Counted from the first letter of the stretch, positions 1 to 13,480 are shown. The stretch: 64,000 nt of DNA from Mastigamoeba balamuthi (GCA_902651635.1 CACRSC010000068.1:201146-265145), one strand, 5' to 3'. Notes: generated by a model not told the origin, from the letters alone. Numbers and translations: made by a program.

Positions 1-3000
1 GGGGGGGGGTGCCGCGTGCGTGAGAAGCGCCCAAGGGCGCGCGGGAGACCCTGCTTGCACCTTTGTTCTGTTGAGCCGCCAGTTGTTCCACGTGACGTAC
101 GAGTTGACGAACGCCTTCTGCGGGTCCGCATCCCTGGGGGCTGCGAAGGCTGCTCGGGGCTGTCAGCACGGCGGCAGTGTGGCCCGTCCAACTCACGCCT
201 GGGGTTGCGCTCCGCGAACGACGCCTCGTAGAGGTTCGTCCACAGGTCCGGCGTCCTCGCCAGCGCGTTGATCTTCTTGCACGTCTGCACGGGGGCCATC
301 ACGTCAGTGCGGACGTCACGCGAGCGCCGGCGAACCATCGAGAACGCCGAGAGAGACTCAGGAGGGAGCCGCGACATGACCAGCAGCAGCGCCGCCTGCG
401 GCAGTGCGTCAAACGCCGAGTTGGTGATCGCGGGCTGCCCCTGCTTAAAAAAAAAAAGGGTCGGTTTCAGTCTCAAAAAATGAAGTCAGTATGAAAAACA
501 AAGTCGCGGAGACAAAGCACAGTCGGTTGTGTCGAGTGCGCGTGGGAGACGCACAGCGGGGCCGTCGTTGCGGGCCCTCTTCCTGGGCATCTCGAGCGGC
601 GTCATCATGAAGAGGAAGGGGCGCGCGGCGTTCTGCGAGATGTCGCCGGTGCCCAGCGCGTGGAAGAAGTCGTCCTGCCTCAGCGCGTCGTCGAGCGCGC
701 CGCCTCCGGGACGAGCGGCGCCCTCGGCCGCCTGCTGGCCGCTCACCGAGTAGAGCATCACCGACGGGCTGAACTTGGCTGCCTTCCTCGCGCTCTCCTG
801 CGGCTGCGCCTGCTCTTTGCTTCTGCGCAGCGGCCAATCAATCGATCGGGGCGCCGCAGTTGGCATTCGTTTGAGCGAATTGAATTCAATCCGCGATTTG
901 CGGTCGCACGTGTCGGCCGTGGACTCGAGGTCAAAGTGCATCTGCGGCGTCTGCCTGAGCATCAGCTGTGCCATCGACTCGAGTGCCTGCGCAGAGCAGC
1001 GGAACGCGGGGCAGAAGCGCCGCCGAGAAGCGGTCAGAGGGGCTCAGGCAGCTCAGAGAGAGAAGCCGCTGCGAGCGCACGGAGAAGAGCATCTTGCGCT
1101 GGTCGGGGGTCATCTGCATGGGGTTGCCGTAGGAGCCCATCGAGGGGAAGGCCGGGGCGGGGTCGCTGGCGTCGGGCTTCTTGCAGGCCATGATGATGCT
1201 CTGTATGCCCAGGGCGATGGTGCCCAGTATGTTGGCCGCGCTCTGGTGCTCGCGCTCGTCGAGCGCGGCGAACAGTGGGTTGTGCAGCATCACCGCCCAG
1301 TTCACAAACGACTTCTCCGGCCCCGCGGGCGCCACCACGGCCCCTGCAGCCCCCGCACCAGCGCTGCTGTGAGCGAATCGAAGAACCGTGTGGTGACAGA
1401 ACAACGGCGCTACAGTGAGGCATTACAGCGCAGGCATGGATGAGGCGATAGTCACCACTATCCACAGGCCACAGGTCGAATAGTCCGGAAACAATGGCGC
1501 ATGAAAGCAAAACAAAAAAAAGTGTGTAACAAGTGGAAAACAAAGGAATACGAACAGCGCCCAAGTCAAAATAAGATAACTGATGTAGTCTGAGACCTGG
1601 CGCAGTTGGTCCTAGGCCAAGAATGCCAGCAACAAGAGAAGGCCATGTGCTTGCGCGTACGCCCCAGCGTGAGGGAAACGGAGGCGCAGCAACGCGTTGA
1701 TACGGAGAAACGCCACCCAAAATGCGTGTCCCGACTCGGGAGGGGTGGGGGCGCACCAGAGGGCAGGAACGTCAGGGAGGGCGCGCCGGGGTCGGGCTTG
1801 GCCCCCGGGCGCGCGATCGACTTGAACATGATGGTGTGGGCGCCGTCGGGCTCCCTGCGCGCGGACCAGAGGATCGAGACGGGCGAGTCGCAGCCCAGCA
1901 GCGGTATGGCGTTGAGGTTCTTCTCGAGCACGCACGTGCCCTCGTCGAGCTGCTCGGCGACCCTCGACGACGTCATGAACACGTCCCACGCGCGGTGCTC
2001 GCGGTTGATAAACGCCGCGACGCGGTCCGCGGGCGCGGGGCACGTGAACGAGCCCCTGAGGGCGACGACGACCCTGCCCTCCCACGACGACCTGCTCACG
2101 AGCACCTCGACGCCGCTCTTGCGGAACAGCGCCGTCCAGCCGTTGCCCGCCGACAGGTGCGACATGGCGCTGTAGGCCTCGCGCTCCATCATCCACACGG
2201 ACGACCGCACAGCGTCGCCGGGGCTGTCCTGGAACGACTGCCGGCAGCGGTGAGGAGCGCGTCACACAACCGGTTCTCCAGCAAAGAGGGGCAGCCCCCG
2301 GTGGAGGGGGGTGCATCATAAGGAGCACGTTGTCAGCAGTTCTGACAGCTATTGGCATGCGAGTGGCAACACGCAGTTGCGTCGCACTGACTCCACGGAA
2401 GCGAAACCGCCGTCAAGGGGGTAGGAAAGCCGTTGGTGGTACGGGCACCCATGGCATGCGAGCAACTCGGGGCTGGAGGCCAGTGCAAGCGCGGGGCCAT
2501 GTCCCCCCCGCTGAGGAAACGACGGCAGAAGCGTGTGCAAGCGGGGGTGGCAGGGAAGGGGAGGGGAGGAGGGAAGGGGAAACACGTACGGCAACGTTGC
2601 GGGCGATGGCGGAGACGGTCTGCGTGCACTGCATCTGGGCGGTGCTCTTGACAGAGGCGGGGCAGTTGAGCAGGTGGCGCACGAGCACGAGCCTCGTCTT
2701 GGCCGGGTCGTCGCGCAGGGGCTGCATCACAAACCCCCCTGGCGCGTAGACGACCCCCGCGCTGCCCGTCGAGTGCCCCTCGAAACCCGACTGCGCGCGC
2801 CATGTGAGACGCGATCGATCGCTGGCTGTCCCGCAAAAACGTGGCAATTGTAACGCAAAAAAGTAAGAGAAAAACGAATTCGAATGTTCAAATCGAAATC
2901 AATTGAGTGGCCGGGGAAGATTCGCAGGGGACGGACGCTCTCGTGGACGATGGAGCGGGAGGCGACGACGGAGGTGCGCGTGCAGGCGTCGAGGTAGACG

Positions 3001-3731
3001 GTGCGGAAGAGCGTCAGCCTGTGCGGCTGGCTGGCCGCCGTCGTGGGGTACTCGTACATCACCGCCGCGTTGAGCCAGTCGTACGTCTCCAGCACCGTCA
3101 CCTGCAGCACGCGAGCGTGTGAGGACTGCGCGTGGGGTGCCTGCTGCCTTCGGTAGAGACAGAATCTACTGACGTCACTGCGAAATCAACTGATTTCGCT
3201 GTGGTCGGTGGCCCAGGCACAGGCGGGTGGGAGGAGTGGGCCGACCTGGCGGATCCACACGTCAAACTGGGAGATCTTCGCGGGGTCGCGGAAGCACGTG
3301 TCGAACACCTTCTCCGGCGACGCGTCGAGCACCGTCTCGATGCGGACGAACACACTGCGGGGACGCCGGTGCGGTCGTGGACAGGGAAACGGACGCAGGC
3401 AAAGGCAGGCACCCGGGGAGAAATATCAGCCAGTGCGCTGCAAAATATCTGGACCCCAGCCAGCAGCGACAGCAGAGACAGAGGACAGCAGGGACAGCAG
3501 AGACCCCCTGCGGGGCAAGGCAGCGGACCTGTCGGGGCTGGTGGGGCTGGCGTAGTCCTGGACCGAGAGCGAGGGCGTGGAGGAGACCTCGCGCCACGGC
3601 ACGCTGGGCGAGAGCGCGAGGAAGCGCACCTCGTGGGCCGTCTGCTCGGCCACCAGGCGGCCGTTGACGTACTGCAGCGTGTCCTCAACGTCCAGAGGCT
3701 CGTCAGGCGCAGAGGCGTTGCTCGCTGCCAT
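1..3731 (-). CDS. START-domain and F-box protein (3' end beyond window)
   Basis: Multi-exon gene reading leftward from the ATG at 3729-3731. Exons lie near 3731-3540, 3358-3244, 3104-2938, 2829-2592, 2240-1762, 1372-1070, 1000-900, 800-490 and 450-160, with one more before the edge. The N-terminal half resembles a START lipid-binding domain (ASPEKVFDTCFRDPAKISQF; then LETYDWLNAAVMYEYP). A second START-like stretch follows (GWTALFRKSGVEVLVSRSSW; WDVFMTSSRVAEQLDEGTCV), though its second half is not evident. After a linker, an F-box is visible (FDALPQAALLLVMSRLPPES), followed by LARTPDLWTNLYEASFAER. START domains bind lipids and F-boxes recruit SCF ubiquitin ligases, so a lipid-responsive substrate receptor is possible; that role is inferred. 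Introns use loose donors such as GTCCGC, GTCGGC and GTACGT. The domain calls are firmer than the exon edges. Confidence 0.75.
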
Positions 3732-3839
3732 GGAGGGGAACAGTGTAATAAAGCTGCAGGAGCGAAGAATCTAGTGCGGGATATTTGGCACGGGAAAACG
3801 AACGAGGATTGCCGGAAAGGGAATGAGAGAGAAAAAGAA

Positions 3840-3911
3840 TGGTCCCACCAGGTATTGATCCTGGAACCCTCGACACGTCAAGTCGATGTGATGCCACTAC
3901 ACCATGAGACC
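3840..3911 (-). tRNA. tRNA-Val (anticodon GAC)
   Basis: The minus strand folds into a full cloverleaf. The acceptor stem is GGTCTCA paired with TGGGACC. The D arm is GTG...CAC. The anticodon stem is TCGAC/GTCGA with loop TTGACGT, which gives anticodon GAC. The variable loop has five bases, and the T arm is CCAGG/CCTGG with loop ATCAATA. The discriminator base is A. The B-box-like GGATCAATACC fits Pol III transcription. Two oddities stand out. GAC is rarely used for eukaryotic valine, where AAC (inosine) normally reads GUC/GUU. The T loop also starts with A instead of T, a feature otherwise typical of initiator tRNA. There is no intron. It sits about 110 bases upstream of the START/F-box gene. 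Confidence 0.8.
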
Positions 3912-4035
3912 ACTTCACACTTCTCTAATCCTCTATTTTGCGCCTTAAACCCACCATTCACTAAGCAATCTGCGCTTTCCCAAGAGAGCATGCTTCCAAG
4001 TTACAACAGATTGGACTACGCAGACGCGGGTGTAG

Positions 4036-6745
<2,710 letters not shown>

Positions 6746-7098
6746 CAAACCTACCCAGCTGAAACAACCGTGCTGCAGCCTGGCAGCCTGCCGCAGCCCC
6801 CTCTCCCTTCAGTGGAGCAGCTCGGGGAAGAGGTCTTCTTGGGCGGGTCACTCCTCAGGGTGTCGGCTGTTCAAAGCCAGCCGCTCTGGCCAAGGGTCAA
6901 GGGCAGATCCACCGACGTGCCGCTGTGCCCTGCCTCGAAGCACAGGCGCGAGAGCTGCCGAGTAAGACCACAGACCGGGGGAGAAGAGGGCTGTGCACGT
7001 GTTGCAGTCGCGGCACCGCGTTCACACGCGCCAGAGGCGCCGCGAGGGGGGAGCGAGGCCCCACGGCCGGGGTGGCGCAGGCGGAGGGGGGCAGGGTG
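6746..7098. other. Space between convergent genes
   Basis: About 350 bases of 3' flank shared by the convergent SRPK and snapin-like genes. I see no coding-like segment, RNA gene or repeat here. Confidence 0.5.
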
Positions 7099-7722
7099 TC
7101 ACGAGGAGGGCAGCGCCCCGGGAGTGCTGGCTGCAGCCGAGGCGGCGGGGGCGCTGGCGGCGGCAGCAGCAGCAGAGGCGCCGCTGCCCGAGAGGTCGAC
7201 GGCCACCAGCGCCCGCTCCTTCTCGGCGGCCCGCGCGTCGTAGCGCTGCCTGCGCTCCGTCAGCCTCGCCGCGCGCTTCTTGAGCCTGTCGACGCGCTCG
7301 TCGAGCGAGGCCATGTCCTTCCTGAGCTGCGCGGCCTTGGCCTGGTACGCGGCCACCTGCCCCATCTGCCGCACCGCAGCCAAGAGGGCCCCCTGTCAGC
7401 GCGCTCAGACGCGAGCGAAAAGCGGGCCCACCAGGTCCGTGGCTTCTGCCACCAGCGGCTGCGTGCGCAGGCTCTCGTTGTCGCCCTGCAGAATCGACAG
7501 GAGCTGCTTCTGGTTCTCGCTGCGGGGGTGGGGATGGGCGACGGTCAGCAGAGGGGGGCAGCGGGCGCCGTCTCTTGGGGCGGCGCTGAGGGAGGGGGGA
7601 GCGCACGACAGCTCCGACAGGGTCGTGCAGACGAGCTCGATGTGGGGCAGGATGAAGGGCTCCACGGCCGAGGCCATGCGCACGGCCGCCTCGCGCGGTA
7701 TCGCGGGCTCGCTGCTCGCCAT
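7099..7722 (-). CDS. Small coiled-coil protein, possibly snapin/BLOC-1-like
   Basis: Three exons: 7722-7610, 7519-7411 and 7365-7099. The spliced frames join cleanly as LSEL/ENQKQLLSIL and LFAR/MGQVAAYQ. The protein is about 163 residues. An N-terminal helical stretch (AVEPFILPHIELVCTTLSEL) is followed by ENQKQLLSILQGDNESL, then a long charged coiled coil (KDMASLDERVDRLKKRAARL) and an Ala/Ser-rich tail. Size and layout recall the Snapin/Pallidin family of BLOC-1/BORC subunits, which act in endosome-lysosome traffic. The resemblance is in pattern only and no diagnostic motif is present. Any small coiled-coil adaptor remains possible. Confidence 0.6.
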
Positions 7723-7926
7723 CGTCGCGATTTGTTCTCTGTGCGAAATCTAACAGAAATATCTGAACAAATATCACCTAGTATAGTTTTCTCGTGATTC
7801 CAGTTCTCGAAAGAATCAAAACCATACTGTCATCCGGCCATCCGCCGCTTGAGATGGCGTGGGGCGGGATCGGGATTTTTCGTGGCAGATATTTGGGGTC
7901 ACAAGTATCCCACTCGCGCGCCGGCC

Positions 7927-8846
7927 ATGGAGGTGAAGATGCTGCGGAACGTCGACGGCACCGCCATCCAGCTCCGCTTCGGAGTACCCGCTGCTCCTGC
8001 CCTGGAGAACCGTCCCCGTCTGAGCGAGACCCGGCGCCGGCGCAGGTGTGGAAGTGCCTGATCTGCGGCGAGACGTATCTGGGCACAGAGGCCACGACGC
8101 ACTGCCCCTACTGCGGCGCCCACGCCGAGCACCTCGTCAACCCCGAGGCCTTCCCCGCCGACATCAACGGCGTGCGCGCGGGCCTCACCGAGTCCGAGCG
8201 CCGCGACCTGCGCGAGAGCATCGACACGGAGATGTACAACGCACGGTGAATCAGTTGATTTGCGTATCAGGCGATTTCACCCCGGGCAGGACAGATATCT
8301 CCTGCGCGCCCCCTTGCTTCGCGCGAGATTTGGCGGGATTCCGGGATCTCACTTGATTTTCCCGGATTCGGGAATCGCACGGGGGCGCGGATATCTCCCA
8401 GGTACTACAACGGTATGGCGAAAATCAAGCAGCACCCCGCGTACCTGTGCGGCGTGTACAAGAGGCTTGCGAGCATCGAGGCCGAGCACTGCGGCATCTT
8501 CTGCAAGGCAAACCCCCTCTCAGATCCGGAATTCGCTCTCGTTTCTCTCGATTTACACCGGGTTTTCCCCCCCTTGCAGCTGCTCGGGGTGAGCAAGCCC
8601 GACGTCAAGGCGCCGATGGAGATCAAGGACGAGTGGGTGTCGAACATCCGGGAGTCGCTGAGCCGCGAGGAGAGAGCGCACGAGCAGTACGCGATGTTCG
8701 GGTCGCGTGCGACGAGCCCGCGCCTGCGCCAGGTCTGGACAGCGCTCGCTGCAGTCGAGCTCGACCACATCGTGCTCGAGTCCACGCAGCTGCTCATGCT
8801 CCCGCAGCCCTCGTCCACCGCCCAGCTGGCGCAGGCGGCCCAGTGA
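7927..8846 (+). CDS. Rubrerythrin with N-terminal rubredoxin domain
   Basis: Peroxide-reducing di-iron protein. Four exons: 7927-7983, 8046-8245, 8402-8507 and 8580-8846. All junctions keep frame (NAR/YYNG; IFCK/LLGV). The rubredoxin-like iron site comes first (KCLICGETYLG and HCPYCGAHAEH), followed by a ferritin-like helical region with Glu/His ligand motifs (IEAEHCGIF, SREERAHEQYAMF, VELDHIVLE). This domain order is that of so-called reverse rubrerythrins of anaerobes; classical rubrerythrins carry the rubredoxin domain at the C-terminus. The protein is about 209 residues, close to family size. No targeting peptide is obvious, so cytosol is the likely location. The third intron (8508-8579) has a GC donor. 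Transfer from an anaerobic bacterium followed by intron gain is the likely history, but it is inferred. Confidence 0.88.
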
Positions 8847-9258
8847 CCGGGCGCCTGCTGCCGCGGGGGAGAACACAACAAACGCCGCAAAACAGAGCAA
8901 AAAACAAACACACCAAAATTCAATGCAAAACAAAACAAAGAGCAAATAACAGTGAAGCAAGTCAGTGCCACGGACCACCGGAGCACACCCGTTCCCATGC
9001 CCATGCTTTCCTGCTTCAAGAGGCTCGCCCGCCAGAGAGAGGGATCACAGTGGTGTCTGAGACAGAAATTTCACCCACTGGGTCATTTTTTCTTGGGTAC
9101 GGTTATGTGTTCCGAAAATGATCTTGCACGTAATCGCAACACTTATTGGGATCTGACACTCTTGATGGATCTAAGCGAAATTTCGTCCAGTAACACGGCT
9201 TGAGGCTCACCAAAACCGGTTGGATTCACGGAGACCTTCATTTATTTGTTTGCTGTTC
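8847..9258. other. Intergenic, no gene seen
   Basis: Holds the 3' flank of the rubrerythrin gene, with an A-rich stretch at 8877-8950, and the 5' flank of the thrombospondin-repeat gene. Nothing coding-like is visible. Confidence 0.5.
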
Positions 9259-10572
9259 ATGTTCAATACACCACACTCGTCCCAGCTCGGGGTGCTGCTC
9301 ATTCTCATAGCAGTGGCTGGGCTGCTCTCGGTGGCCGCTGCCCAGGAGTGCGCATGCCCTGATTGCGAGACCGCCAGCATCGATGTCGGCGCGATGAACA
9401 AGCTGGTCTGGGCGACCTGCAGAAACCACACTAGCAGGGTCAACATGACCAGGCTGCGGATCGTCACGACCGACCAGGATTCCCTGATGCCCTCCACAAT
9501 CGACGTGCAGGTTGGCTACTGGCTCGGCACCCAATGGAGGTACTACACCGACCTGAAGAGTGTGCGCTTGCTGGCCTCCCCTCCCTCGCCTCTGAGCAAC
9601 TGCACTAACTGTAATGCACAACAGGTCAAGTGCTACTACCTGGCGGCCATTACCGGAGACACGTACAAAATGGAGGTGAGGGTCAAGTGCAACAACTGGT
9701 ACCAACCCTGCCCGCTCAAATGGTCCGCCTTTGCCTCGTGTGTGCGCGAGACGAGCACGTGGAAGAGCACCTGCTCGCAGTGCAGCGCGCAGTGCCAGAG
9801 AACCTGCACATCCGAGTGCACCAACTCCCGCGGCGTGACTGTCGACGACGAGATGTGCACAGACCCGAAGCCCGCCGAGAAAACCGTCGAGTGCAGTGGC
9901 GATCTGTGTACAGGGTGCCCTGCCGGATCCTCCCACTCCCACACATCCTGCACAACTTCATCTGGTTTTCCCATACTCTTTATCTGCGACGGCAGTGCCT
10001 CCCTGGGCGACCCCTGCTTGTGTGCCGGTCATCCAGTCAGCGACTTCTGCTTCTGCCAGCCCGGGCGAACGCCGAGCCCGGCAGTATTCAAGCCCTCTTT
10101 AGTGATAAACGACGCCCTGGGGTTCCTTCCCGGGTCAGCGAGCTGCGTTGGCTACCAGTGGCTCACGGGTAGCTGGTCTACGTGCTCGGACTCGTGCCAA
10201 CAGGATCGCACAGTCACATGTGTCGACGGGAACTCGAATGTCGTGGCCGAGTCCAACTGTCAGGCTACCAGCAAGCCCGACACGGTGCAGAAGTGCTCCG
10301 GTGACTCGTGTCCAGCGTTCAGGTGGCGAGTGTCGGAGTGGTCCGAATGCCAACTGAACTGCAGGCGCAGCCGCACTGTATGGTGCCAGGAAAGCTCCAC
10401 GGGGCTCTCCGTTGACGACAGCTCGTGCCCGCTGGATGAACCGGCGGCCACGGAGGAGTGCAGCGGTGGCCAGTGCACCGACACGAAGGACACGCAGAGC
10501 CTGAGCTCGCTGCCTTCACTCACCATGGCTCTCGCATTAGCGGGGGTACTCTGCTCGGCTGCCCTGCGCTAA
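9259..10572 (+). CDS. Secreted, probably GPI-anchored thrombospondin type-1 repeat protein
   Basis: Single-exon gene of about 437 residues. The first in-frame ATG (9259) opens onto a signal peptide (LGVLLILIAVAGLLSVAAA). The mature part is Cys-rich, with several N-glycosylation sequons. At least two TSP1-like modules are recognisable (WLTGSWSTCSDSCQQDRTV and FRWRVSEWSECQLNC), each ending in a CSGDSC/CSGGQC-type motif. A more divergent third occurs around 9715-9910 and ends CSGDLC. The C-terminus is a short hydrophobic stretch (TMALALAGVLCSAALR) with no charged tail, as in GPI-attachment signals. TSP1 modules mediate adhesion. Codons are less GC-biased than in the housekeeping neighbours. A surface adhesin role is inferred. 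Confidence 0.78.
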   Translation: MFNTPHSSQLGVLLILIAVAGLLSVAAAQECACPDCETASIDVGAMNKLVWATCRNHTSRVNMTRLRIVTTDQDSLMPSTIDVQVGYWLGTQWRYYTDLKSVRLLASPPSPLSNCTNCNAQQVKCYYLAAITGDTYKMEVRVKCNNWYQPCPLKWSAFASCVRETSTWKSTCSQCSAQCQRTCTSECTNSRGVTVDDEMCTDPKPAEKTVECSGDLCTGCPAGSSHSHTSCTTSSGFPILFICDGSASLGDPCLCAGHPVSDFCFCQPGRTPSPAVFKPSLVINDALGFLPGSASCVGYQWLTGSWSTCSDSCQQDRTVTCVDGNSNVVAESNCQATSKPDTVQKCSGDSCPAFRWRVSEWSECQLNCRRSRTVWCQESSTGLSVDDSSCPLDEPAATEECSGGQCTDTKDTQSLSSLPSLTMALALAGVLCSAALR

Positions 10573-10977
10573 CCTTCCACACACTCTCTTCTCCCCCTCT
10601 CCCTGCTTGTTCTGCTGTGCTCAAAAAGATGAACAAGTGAAAACGGATCCTGAGTAAAAGCCCTCTTCCTCATACTGTGTGCTAAGTGCGCCATTTCGCA
10701 CGGCGGCTCGCCTGTTGCCCCGACAGCCTGGCCGTTTGTTCATTGATGGCAGGCAAACACAGGAGGGCCTGTCACTTGCCAGCTAGAAGCGCAACACAGC
10801 AGGCAGTACGCCAGCGTTTGGTAACATTTGCGTGGCCTGTGCAACTGTGCAACGGTGGGCGAGGGACACCGCGCGGGGGCAGCGACTGTTGCCAGCGCGT
10901 CGGTGGCACAGCGTGGTCTGTGCAACAGTGGGCGAGGGACACTGCGCGTGCGAGGGCCCAGGAGCAGCCCTCGGGGC
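10573..10977. other. Intergenic with an imperfect 74-base duplication
   Basis: Between convergent genes. The motif gtgcaacNgtgggcgaggga occurs near 10847 and again near 10920, each followed by cacYgcgcg, so about 74 bases are imperfectly duplicated. No coding evidence. Confidence 0.5.
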
Positions 10978-12117
10978 TCAGCACAGGCCGTCGCGCTCGA
11001 CGACGGCCATGACGTCGCGGAGCCTGTTGGCGTAGCGGCTGTGGACGCCCGCGCGGCCCGCGATGACGTCCTGGACGTCGAACCACCTGGCCTCGATGAT
11101 CTCCTCTGCCTGGAGCTTCAGCCGCAGGCCCTCGGGCTCCACAAACGCCACAAAGACGGTGAAGTGGTCGTTGACCAGCAGCGGCTCGGCGTCGGCGTCG
11201 CTCTCGTCCCACACGCCCCACCTCCTCGCGCGCCTGATGTTGCTGTGCAGCACGGGCCTCAGCGCGGCCTCGGGCACCTCCAGCCCGAGCTCCTCGCGCA
11301 GCTCGCGGCTCATGGCCTCCGCGTCGGACTCGCCCGCGTCGGTGGCGCCCGCGGGGAACCGCCACACGCGCTCCGCTGCCCCCGCGGCCCTCGCGGCGTC
11401 GAACGTCGCGGGCCGCGCGGGGTCGTTGACGCGCTCCTCGAGCACCAGCAGCACGCGCCTCGCGCCGGGGCTCAGCACCGCCGCCACCGCCCCGCTGACC
11501 GACGTCGCCGCCGCGGGCACGCGGTCCGCGGACCCGTCGCCCGCGTTCCATCTGTAGAGCACGAGGTACTTCTGCGTCGCCGCCCACGTCCGCAGCCCCA
11601 GCGCCGTCGCCGCCGCCACGTAGTCGACGCCTCCGCCGCGCGCGGGGGCCCAGACGTAGACGGCGCCGTCGCGGTGCTCGCGGAGGGCGTCGGCGAGGGC
11701 CGAGGAGAGGTAGGCGGCGTCGCAGGAGCGCGGGCGGAGGTGCCAGCTGCCGTAGGTCCCCGGGCGCTCGTCGAGGCCGCCGGCGTTGCGCGCGCAGACG
11801 CCCGCGCAGAGAGCAGCGCAGCCCGCGGCTGTCGAGCAGCACGCACCGGGCAGACAGCCGCACGGCGCGGGCTGGGCGCCGGGGGCCGCGTGGAGGTGGA
11901 CGAGGACGGAGGGGCGAGCGGCGGAGAGGCGGCCCAGGAGCAGCAGGGCCGCGGGAGACGCGGCGGGGGCGGCGCAGGCGACGACGGCCACGTGGGCGGC
12001 GGGCAGCGCGCTGGCGTCGGAGACGACCGACAGCGAGGGCGCGTGCTGCGCCAGCTCCGAGGCGACGGCCGCCGTGTCGCCGTCGCCCAGCACGACCACC
12101 GTGTACCGACGAGCCAT
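10978..12117 (-). CDS. Nudix hydrolase domain protein
   Basis: Single-exon gene of 379 residues from the ATG at 12115-12117. The C-terminal third carries a perfect Nudix box, G-x5-E-x7-REUxEExGU, beginning at the glycine of PAGATDAGESDAEAMSRE and ending in LREELGL. Nudix enzymes hydrolyse nucleoside diphosphates linked to another moiety. The box is followed by HFTVFVAFVEPEGLRLKLQ and EIIEARWFDVQDV, a typical Nudix C-terminal region. The N-terminal 190 residues are Ala-rich, open with a beta strand (YTVVVLGDGDT), and match no family I recognise. The substrate cannot be told from the sequence. A GATATT-type motif lies just upstream at about 12129. Confidence 0.85.
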   Translation of the reverse strand: MARRYTVVVLGDGDTAAVASELAQHAPSLSVVSDASALPAAHVAVVACAAPAASPAALLLLGRLSAARPSVLVHLHAAPGAQPAPCGCLPGACCSTAAGCAALCAGVCARNAGGLDERPGTYGSWHLRPRSCDAAYLSSALADALREHRDGAVYVWAPARGGGVDYVAAATALGLRTWAATQKYLVLYRWNAGDGSADRVPAAATSVSGAVAAVLSPGARRVLLVLEERVNDPARPATFDAARAAGAAERVWRFPAGATDAGESDAEAMSRELREELGLEVPEAALRPVLHSNIRRARRWGVWDESDADAEPLLVNDHFTVFVAFVEPEGLRLKLQAEEIIEARWFDVQDVIAGRAGVHSRYANRLRDVMAVVERDGLC

Positions 12118-12216
12118 CGCTCAGATCCTGATATTTAACTGCAGATTCTCTCGAATATCCCCAGATAATTTGAGTATCTTCGACTGCGTGCAACGTCACA
12201 GTTTCGGGGACTAAAT

Positions 12217-13480
12217 TCACGTTCGTCTTCCAGAGGGCCGGAGCTTTCTGGAGACTGCTTGTCGACAGCCCGGCTCCCGCGTCGACAAGCGGCAATGTGA
12301 CGGCGCTGAGGCTGCCGCGGAGGCTCCGGTATCTCGAGGCCCCCGAATGCCTCGGCCCACCGGCATCATCATTTCCCTGGCTGCAGCCACATTTGTCGCC
12401 GGTATCGACCTCTGGGTCACCTTCTGATTCTGAATAGAGACCAAATGACAGGAAGGACTGGGAGGCCATCTCAGTGGGGCACTGCATCGGGATGACCACC
12501 GCCAACCTTACGTTCCCATAATGCTGGGAAGGCAGAAGCTCGGTGACAATCTCGCCTTCGAGTCCAGGCAGTTGCGGACCTCGAGCTCGATCGTGGCATC
12601 ACTGCTCATTAACACATCGCTTCGTGTTCAACCTCGTCTTCAAGGTGTTCTTCTGGTGGGCCTGAGGGTCCAGCCGCAAGGCCAGCACAGTGCCACGTCA
12701 CCATGAGAATCGGGTCGGTGCTGTTCCTGCTGGCATATATGCTGTTCTTCAACACGATCTTCTTCTCATGGGAGCTGTTCAAGGCCACGTGTTTGTGCAT
12801 ACTGAGCAGGTTCATCATCCAGTTCACCATGTTAATGCCCGTGTGGCTCACTGTGTCTGCCCCGCACTGTTCCTACTTCACGTCGGTGTGGTGGGCAGGA
12901 GTCAGGATTACACCACCAATGGGGGGCCCAGCGAGCAGCCCATGTGCAGTAGAGGTGTACATGTTGCCATTTGTGGGCGAGGAGACGAGCAGGGGGAACC
13001 AGGATTGAGGCAGTGGGATCAGAATCCCTGTGATCAATGTTGACAAGCTGTGCATCTGTGTCCTATCCTTCAGAGTGAAAGCTGCTCGGTGTCAGAAGCC
13101 TCCCTTCTTGGCACACAACAGAGTTGAGCTGAGAAATCTCAAGTAACTGACTGCTGAAGATCATACTATTGTTCCGTTCTGGTTCTTGGGCACAGATAAG
13201 AAAGAGTGGCAGCGGACTGTTCCCTCGAGGTGGGCGATCTGGGATGCCCCATGGGTGTGGTGCCAGGGCCCTCTGGAACAGCAATACTCCCTATTGCAAT
13301 CTACACTGCTTTCTATATCAGAGAGCACACTCTGCGTGCCAGAGAACAATTGAGAGAAGCAAATCTTGGCTGCAGATGCTGCCGCACAGCTCGGCCACAC
13401 ACGCTCTCCTGCACCACTGCCACTGTGGAGCTCGGCGATACCTACAGGATGTTCAATTGCCAGCAACGAACGTGATCTCC
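12217..13480 (+). pseudogene. Remnant or badly modelled multi-pass membrane protein gene
   Basis: No single open frame spans this stretch, but several plus-strand pieces have the host's G/C-ending codon pattern and read as membrane helices. At 12353-12425 there is TGIIISLAAATFVAGIDLWV. At 12437-12510 there is DWEAISVGHCIGMTTANLTF. At 12618-12660 there is RFVFNLVFKVFFWW. At 12703-12900 the segment VLFLLAYMLFFNTIFFSWEL is followed by ILSRFIIQFTMLMPVWLTV. At 13206-13475 there is AILPIAIYTAFYIREHTL. Successive pieces lie in different frames separated by gaps too short for ordinary introns here. Either the gene has decayed through indels, the assembly has errors, or it has very short introns. The family is not recognised; a receptor-like protein is possible. 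Confidence 0.45.

Noticed and set aside
10772-12505. 577-residue minus frame over the Nudix gene
   Set aside because: An Arg/Gly-rich shadow of the Nudix frame; the 379-residue frame carries the perfect Nudix box.
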